The translations under genes and the position numbers were made by a program. Below the pieces are notes generated by a model. That model did not search any database, was not told the origin of the DNA, and saw only the letters and a program-made list of their open reading frames with translations. A stretch of 64,000 nucleotides of DNA, from positions 558,001 through 622,000 of the forward strand of contig NC_014315.1 of assembly GCF_000143085.1 (NCBI RefSeq). The letters run 5' to 3'. This document shows, one piece after another, positions 59,452-64,000 of this stretch. The DNA is from Nitrosococcus watsonii C-113 (GTDB lineage: Bacteria; Pseudomonadota; Gammaproteobacteria; Nitrosococcales; Nitrosococcaceae). Each line of letters opens with the position of its first letter. The stretch's first letter is position 1.

Positions 59452-60795
59452 TCAAGGCTCGATGGTGGACCAGTGTCCTCGCCATACCGCCCATCCTTTG
59501 CAAATTGCTTTGGCATAGGTGGTGAGATTAATTGCCCACCAAATCCCAGGGGCGCCAAAACCCAAGGGGAAGGCCAATAACCAGGCGAGGGGAATGCGGA
59601 TGAGGTTGAAGGGAGTACTGTACCAGAACACCGTTCGGGTATCGCCGGCGCCGGCCAGAATGCCAGTACTCAAGGCTTCCCAAGCGAGAAAAAGCTGAGA
59701 GGCGGCAAGAATTACCGCATATTCCGTTGCTGCCTGATGGACAGCCCGGTCATCGGTAAAAAGACCGGTGAGCGCTTCGCCGGCAAAGAAAAACGTCAGG
59801 GACGCCGCAAGGCCCAGTAGGGTAGCGAAGGGTAGGGCCATGTAAAAAGTTTGGCGGGCCAGATCGGGTCGCTGGGCTCCTAGATAGCGGCCAGCAAGAG
59901 AAGCGGCACCAAGAGAGAGACCGTGGAAGAGCGGCCAGGTGCACCCTTCAAGGGCGGAAAAGCCAATTCCTAGAGCTGCGTTGACATGAGTCCCTAGGGG
60001 CGAGACGGAGGTTTTCAGCAGTCCCCAATAGACCAAGGCGAAAAAGGCCGTTCCTAAAGCCATGGGGGCGCCAATCCGCAGAATCCGGCGCAGTTGTCCG
60101 CGAGGTTTGAAGTCTTCAAGGGTTAATCCTGTTATCCTTTTGAGTAACAGGAGTCCCAGGCCAGCGCTGATACCGCGGGCAAGATTAGAGGCCAAAGCGG
60201 CTCCTACAACGCCAAGTCCCGCGGTATGGATGAGGAACGGGGTCAAAATAATATTTAGACCCAGGGAAAGAGCATGGAGGATTAACGGCGGCCGGGCCGA
60301 GCCCATGCTGATAAATGCCTGATCGATGAGGGGTGTCAGCACCAAGGGCAGTACGGTTAGGAAAAGGGTGCGCAAATAACGATTGCACTCAATGGCTGCC
60401 TGGCCTTCAAGGCCCAAGGTATGGGTCATCAGCGGTGCTCCCAGGCTTCCCAGAATCATTAACAGCACAGTCAGGAGGAGGGCGCCAAAGAGGGCTTCGC
60501 CAAGCAATGCCCGGCGGGCTACCGGATCATGGGCGCCGGTTGCTCGGGCGATAAGGGGACTTGCCCCTGCTGCGAGCAGTTCAAAAGAGGCATAGGTAAA
60601 AATAACCACGAAGGCGGACGAGCCGATGGCAGCTTGCGCTTCGACGGACACATCTTGAATAAAATATTGATCAACGATCCGAAAACCGTTAGTAAGCAAA
60701 GTGAAAACAGCGCTGGGAATAGCAAGTGCCAGCAGCGGCTTCAGGCCAATAGGAGGAAGAGGCGCCTGCGGCGCCTGGCTCTCGTACTTTGCCAT
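59452..60795 (-). CDS. MATE-family efflux transporter
   Basis: This 447-residue protein has twelve hydrophobic segments and the two-half layout of MATE (NorM/DinF) transporters. Family features are LALAIPSAVFTLLTNGFRIVDQYFI near the start, GASPLIARATGAHDP and, in the second half, GLSLGAASLAGRYLGAQRPDLA. MATE pumps exchange cationic drugs or metabolites for Na+ or H+. The substrate is unknown. It converges on yqaA, eight bases away. Confidence 0.9.
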   Translation of the reverse strand: MAKYESQAPQAPLPPIGLKPLLALAIPSAVFTLLTNGFRIVDQYFIQDVSVEAQAAIGSSAFVVIFTYASFELLAAGASPLIARATGAHDPVARRALLGEALFGALLLTVLLMILGSLGAPLMTHTLGLEGQAAIECNRYLRTLFLTVLPLVLTPLIDQAFISMGSARPPLILHALSLGLNIILTPFLIHTAGLGVVGAALASNLARGISAGLGLLLLKRITGLTLEDFKPRGQLRRILRIGAPMALGTAFFALVYWGLLKTSVSPLGTHVNAALGIGFSALEGCTWPLFHGLSLGAASLAGRYLGAQRPDLARQTFYMALPFATLLGLAASLTFFFAGEALTGLFTDDRAVHQAATEYAVILAASQLFLAWEALSTGILAGAGDTRTVFWYSTPFNLIRIPLAWLLAFPLGFGAPGIWWAINLTTYAKAICKGWAVWRGHWSTIEP

Positions 60796-60888
60796 CGCCA
60801 GTGTTGCTGATCGTAGTTAGTTAGGGAGAGTGGATATTGGTAAAGGGAAATAACGTTAACCTGGCTTTTATAAGGTGCCTTGGAAAAG

Positions 60889-60912
60889 GATGAGGGCCGT
60901 TAGGCCCTCATC
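60889..60912 (-). terminator. Hairpin after the OmpA-family gene
   Basis: GATGAGGGCC (60889-60898) and GGCCCTCATC (60903-60912) are perfectly complementary around a 4-base loop. On the minus strand it is followed by CTTTTCC, so it may be a terminator of modest strength for the OmpA-family gene. Confidence 0.6.
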
Positions 60913-60933
60913 GAACGCTACGGTGATTTAATC

Positions 60934-61746
60934 TCACTCATGGGTTTGAAGTTCAACCCGGCGATTTTTGGCCCGGCCTTCCTTGGTGGAATTGGAGGCA
61001 ACCGGGCGTTCTTCCCCGCGGCCTACCGCTTCCATCCGCGACGGATCGATACCCTCGGAAGACAAGTAGTCCATGGCCGCTTCGGCGCGCAGCTTGGAAA
61101 GGCGCATGTTGTAGTCTGCATTGCCGATGCTATCCGTATAGCCGGTGATGGTAACCTTTAGATTAGGATGAGCGCGCATTTTTTCCGCGACCTTATCCAG
61201 GATAGTATGGGCGTTGGGAGACAGTTTGGCGGAATCAAACCCGAAATGAACACCGCTCTGGAGGACAACAGGCTTGGGACAACCAACTTCGTCCACGCTA
61301 ACGCCATGCGCCGTATCCGGGCACTCATCTAGATCATCGGGCACGCCGTCGCCATCGCTATCTACGGGACAGCCTTCGTTGTTGACCGCCACGCCTGGGG
61401 GTGTGTCAGGGCATTGGTCAAGGTAATCTGGTACGCCATCGTTGTCGCTGTCCAGAGGGCAGCCGACTTCGTCCACTTCAACGCCTGGGGGCGTATCGGG
61501 GCATTGATCTTTATCGTCCGAAACCCCGTCTTTATCGCTATCGGGAACAAAGAGAGTCGAGCGGCAAATCACTCCCGTGACTGACCGACCGAGACGATCC
61601 GTTTCTCCCTCCCCCGTCATAACAGCGCATGGCGGCCAGCCCTTATAGGGGGCATACAGGGGATGATCGTCCGCCAGCGCGGATGTATAAGCAGTCAGCA
61701 ATAGGGGCGTAAATATCGCCATTATTGCCATGATTTTTTTGTTCAT
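60934..61746 (-). CDS. OmpA-family outer-membrane/peptidoglycan-associated protein with thrombospondin type 3 repeats
   Basis: This 270-residue exported protein has a signal peptide (about 1-22, ending SALAD). Three Asp-rich repeats follow (DSDKDGVSDDKDQCPDTPPG, DSDNDGVPDYLDQCPDTPPG, DSDGDGVPDDLDECPDTAHG, about 78-165), the calcium-binding thrombospondin type 3 pattern. The C-terminal OmpA domain binds peptidoglycan: HFGFDSAKLSPNAHTILDKV, then TGYTDSIGNADYNMRLSKLRAEAA and GEERPVASNSTKEGRAKNRRVE. ATG 61746 has GGAGG at 61752-61756; the longer frame to 61785 is rejected. It tethers the envelope, but lacks an OmpA-type beta-barrel. Confidence 0.92.
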   Translation of the reverse strand: MNKKIMAIMAIFTPLLLTAYTSALADDHPLYAPYKGWPPCAVMTGEGETDRLGRSVTGVICRSTLFVPDSDKDGVSDDKDQCPDTPPGVEVDEVGCPLDSDNDGVPDYLDQCPDTPPGVAVNNEGCPVDSDGDGVPDDLDECPDTAHGVSVDEVGCPKPVVLQSGVHFGFDSAKLSPNAHTILDKVAEKMRAHPNLKVTITGYTDSIGNADYNMRLSKLRAEAAMDYLSSEGIDPSRMEAVGRGEERPVASNSTKEGRAKNRRVELQTHE

Positions 61747-61908
61747 ATTTTCCTCCCTAACTTGGACTTTATCTCTAAAAGTCATAAGTTTTAACCCATT
61801 TTCTAAGTCATAGTCTAGTTTAAATAGTGGATAGATACTATTTATTTTAATAAAAACTAGTTTTTGCTTAATGAAGGATAAAAAATATATTGGAAAAGCC
61901 TATCAATA

Positions 61909-62292
61909 TTAGTCCGCTATTAGGGCTTCTATTTGTTGCTCGAACCTGCCTAAATACTCTTTCATGGCGGTAGCTATAATGAGGTAAGCTTGGCGGCATT
62001 GGGGGGTTGATTTATCCTTTTCTTCTAAAAAGGCTAGGTAGGGATCGGAAATTTCCTTTGGCAGCATAATCATGATGTCCGATGTCATTTCAGCGGGATA
62101 ACTATTCCGTGCCATTGATTTTGATAGTTGCTCCAGGGTTTCCCTGAAGCGTTGCTCGAGTTTATCCCGCTCGGTTTTTAAGTGCATTAACTTGGTTTCA
62201 CGCCGCCATCGTAGATGATCAGCGATAATGGTGGTGAGCGGTGCAATGCTTGCAATCAGACCACCAATAAGAACTCCAATAAGAATATCCAC
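61909..62292 (-). CDS. Small membrane protein with coiled coil, unknown function
   Basis: This 127-residue protein has one N-terminal membrane helix (about 4-26, ILIGVLIGGLIASIAPLTTII). A charged helical stretch follows (HLRWRRETKLMHLKTERDKLEQRF, about 26-60) that looks like a coiled coil, then a helical tail. I recognise no family. It is 140 bp downstream of the lytic transglycosylase gene's other-side neighbour region and 162 bp from the OmpA-family start, reading in the same direction. The 162-bp gap is AT-rich with a small AAATAGT/ACTATTT dyad. Confidence 0.6.
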   Translation of the reverse strand: MDILIGVLIGGLIASIAPLTTIIADHLRWRRETKLMHLKTERDKLEQRFRETLEQLSKSMARNSYPAEMTSDIMIMLPKEISDPYLAFLEEKDKSTPQCRQAYLIIATAMKEYLGRFEQQIEALIAD

Positions 62293-62432
62293 GATTTCTC
62301 CGTTTTTAAGTAACGCAGACGCGGGCGCTTTTTATATTCATATCCATTGGAGGGAGAACGCGCCTTTTATTCCTTTTTTATGGGCTTGCTGAATAGCGGT
62401 CTGCTTTTATTTTGAGGGAAGGCCTTATCTCC

Positions 62433-64000
62433 CTATTTTCTATTTCCTGGCGGAAGCGATAAGGAGGAGGCATCTATTCCAAAGCACTGCGCGACAGCCA
62501 ATTCATTACCCTGTTTGATGGCTCGATATTTATCCCAAAAGGAAACATCCACTTTATGTAAGGACTTTGGCGTATCCCCCTTACGGTAACGGCTTAAGTG
62601 TCCTGGTCCACCATTATAAGCGGCGTAGGTGGCGCGAGCCAGATTATCGAGACCGCCTGTTTTTTTATGCTCGCCCTTTTTGATGGCGTAGTCCACTAGG
62701 TAGCGCATTAAGATTTCTCCTCCTGCTTGCGCATTGTAGGCAATATCCCAGTTCAAGTCGTGCACATCGTAAAAACCCCGCCAAACATTTTGGTTGATCT
62801 GCATCAGACCTACCGAGCCTCCACCAGAGCGGAATGGTTGGAGCTTGTCTCCCTTTTTGATGAATTGACGCCAGCAACTTTCTTGCCAGGCGGTGGCTAG
62901 CAGGAGCCAGCGATACAGTGAGTGGTATTGGTCTTCTAAGGGATGGGTTAGGAGTAAATGGCTGACGGTTTGATCCAGGAGTCGGTGGACCATTGGTAAG
63001 TAGGCTCCCATGTCTTTCGCCGCGGGAGCCCACTGGTTGAGCCGTGAAGCTAGGGGCTGATCAACGTTATCAGCAGCAGCCCAGGCATTTCGCCATAACC
63101 CCTTGCTCAGGTTGAGTTGTGAGTTTTTCTGGGAGGAGGATGGAGCGGGGCTAAATCCTAATAAGCGACGCAGCTCAGGATCGACCTTAAAGTTGTAAAG
63201 CAAAGGATGGAGTCCCGCTTGGGGGGCAATAATCCGGGCTAGCCGGCGTATCCCATCGGTGGAGATATCGAGGCCAGACGCCGGACCAAGCCGGTCAATG
63301 GTTTTTAGGACATCGCTGGCGGCAATAAAGCTTAGGTAGTGCAGGGCCGTTTCATGGGGCATGCTGAGGCTTAAACGGCGCAATACCGGCGCTAGGCGCT
63401 CCCAGGTCCTTAGAAATAGTGCGCGGATGGGATCGGCCGTTCTAGGGGTTGAAGTAGTGAGGGCTTTGTCTATATCGTGACGGGCGTCTAAAAGAATTTC
63501 CAGCAAAAGCGGGCGCAATTCTTCTAGCTCATTTTCAGCCGCTGCCTGCTTGATAATAAAAGTCAGAAATGCATCCCCTTGCTGCCACGCTGCCTCCCAG
63601 CGCTGCATTTCCTCGGGCGAGAGGGCCGGCTCCGGAGAGGGAGAGGGGGGGTTGAGATCCGGAAGGGTAAAACGTAAGGTGACCTTAATCCCGTCCGGGG
63701 TTGTTTGTGCTTCGGTTAGTGTTAGGGAATCAATGGCGGTTTGAATCCGCGAGCGGTCCTGGGGCGATAACACCAAGGGCAGTAGATTTCGTAGTTCCGC
63801 TAATTGGGGCTGGAGGTCAATCCGTACCTGCGAGAGTCGGGGGTGTACATATTCTTTGATCCTATCCCAAAGCTGGCCCGTGGCAGTTTCCTTATGCCCT
63901 TCGGCATTATAAATATTGGATTGTACAGTTTGGAAATAGAGGGTAGTCAGCTCAGGTCCAAGCATGGGCTTTTGGAATACTTCAATCGTTCCTTTCCAAT
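62433..64000 (-). CDS. Lytic transglycosylase with SLT domain (5' end beyond the window)
   Basis: The frame stays open to the window edge; an internal ATG lies at 63965, but the residues before it (WKGTIEVFQKP) look like coding sequence, so the true start is probably outside. The C-terminal SLT domain (from about residue 350 of the ATG form) has TAWQESCWRQF with the catalytic Glu, GSVGLMQINQNVWRGFYD, and YNAQAGGEILMRYLVDYA with TYAAYNGGPGHLSRY. These enzymes cleave peptidoglycan glycan strands to 1,6-anhydro ends. The large N-terminal part is helical and not recognised. It reads toward the small coiled-coil gene. Confidence 0.82.
   Translation of the reverse strand, partial: WKGTIEVFQKPMLGPELTTLYFQTVQSNIYNAEGHKETATGQLWDRIKEYVHPRLSQVRIDLQPQLAELRNLLPLVLSPQDRSRIQTAIDSLTLTEAQTTPDGIKVTLRFTLPDLNPPSPSPEPALSPEEMQRWEAAWQQGDAFLTFIIKQAAAENELEELRPLLLEILLDARHDIDKALTTSTPRTADPIRALFLRTWERLAPVLRRLSLSMPHETALHYLSFIAASDVLKTIDRLGPASGLDISTDGIRRLARIIAPQAGLHPLLYNFKVDPELRRLLGFSPAPSSSQKNSQLNLSKGLWRNAWAAADNVDQPLASRLNQWAPAAKDMGAYLPMVHRLLDQTVSHLLLTHPLEDQYHSLYRWLLLATAWQESCWRQFIKKGDKLQPFRSGGGSVGLMQINQNVWRGFYDVHDLNWDIAYNAQAGGEILMRYLVDYAIKKGEHKKTGGLDNLARATYAAYNGGPGHLSRYRKGDTPKSLHKVDVSFWDKYRAIKQGNELAVAQCFGIDASSLSLPPGNRK

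Overview
This window is chromosomal DNA from a gammaproteobacterium of roughly 50% GC. The gene order is typical of the group: ygfB-pepP-ubiH-ubiI, zapA followed by 6S RNA, carA-carB-greA, rlmE-ftsH-folP-glmM-tpiA-secG-tRNA-Leu-nuoA..N, and polA facing engB. A di-haem cytochrome c4, a 13-subunit complex I, two-subunit-type glycine decarboxylase, biosynthetic SpeA/SpeE and frequent TTG/GTG starts suggest Chromatiales, with Nitrosococcus as the closest guess. That genus call is an inference; no ammonia-oxidation or photosynthesis gene is present to settle it.

Layout. 1-3651 (-): ubiquinone hydroxylases, aminopeptidase P and YgfB. 3789-4531 (+): a small coiled-coil protein, ZapA and 6S RNA, whose 3' end overlaps aroE. 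4512-6394 (-): aroE and hemB. 6575-11496 (+): carA, carB, greA. 11497-11857: a structured stretch without a credible gene. 11858-18246 (+): rlmE, ftsH, strong terminator, folP, glmM, tpiA, secG, tRNA-Leu(GAG). 18361-33829 (+): the complete nuoA-N operon followed by a quinone oxidoreductase. 33875-39569: rluD(-), a DUF255 thioredoxin-domain protein (+), a PfkB-family kinase (-) and gcvPB (-).

39773-42787 is a graveyard of broken mobile DNA: a frameshifted Uma2-family gene, IS5-, IS200/IS605 (TnpB)-, IS481- and IS630-type remnants, ending next to tRNA-Ser(CGA). 43017-45124 holds dsbA, cytochrome c4 and engB. Between engB and polA is a three-hairpin candidate small RNA at the position occupied by spf (Spot 42) in E. 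coli and ErsA in Pseudomonas. 45325-52259 has polA, a LOG-family protein, a DUF2782 protein and the divergent speA/speE pair. 52343-56657 is a surface-glycan block: ELM1-like protein, GT4, GT9 and O-antigen ligase.

The most unusual part is 56658-58850. It contains dyad-symmetric repeats, a perfect 14-bp-arm palindrome, then an AT-rich gene for a secreted Cys-repeat protein followed immediately by an attC-like recombination site. This looks like a lone integron gene cassette with no integrase in the window, and it abuts a decayed IS630-type element. The window closes with yqaA, a MATE transporter, an OmpA protein with calcium-binding-type repeats, a small membrane coiled-coil protein and a lytic transglycosylase cut by the window edge.
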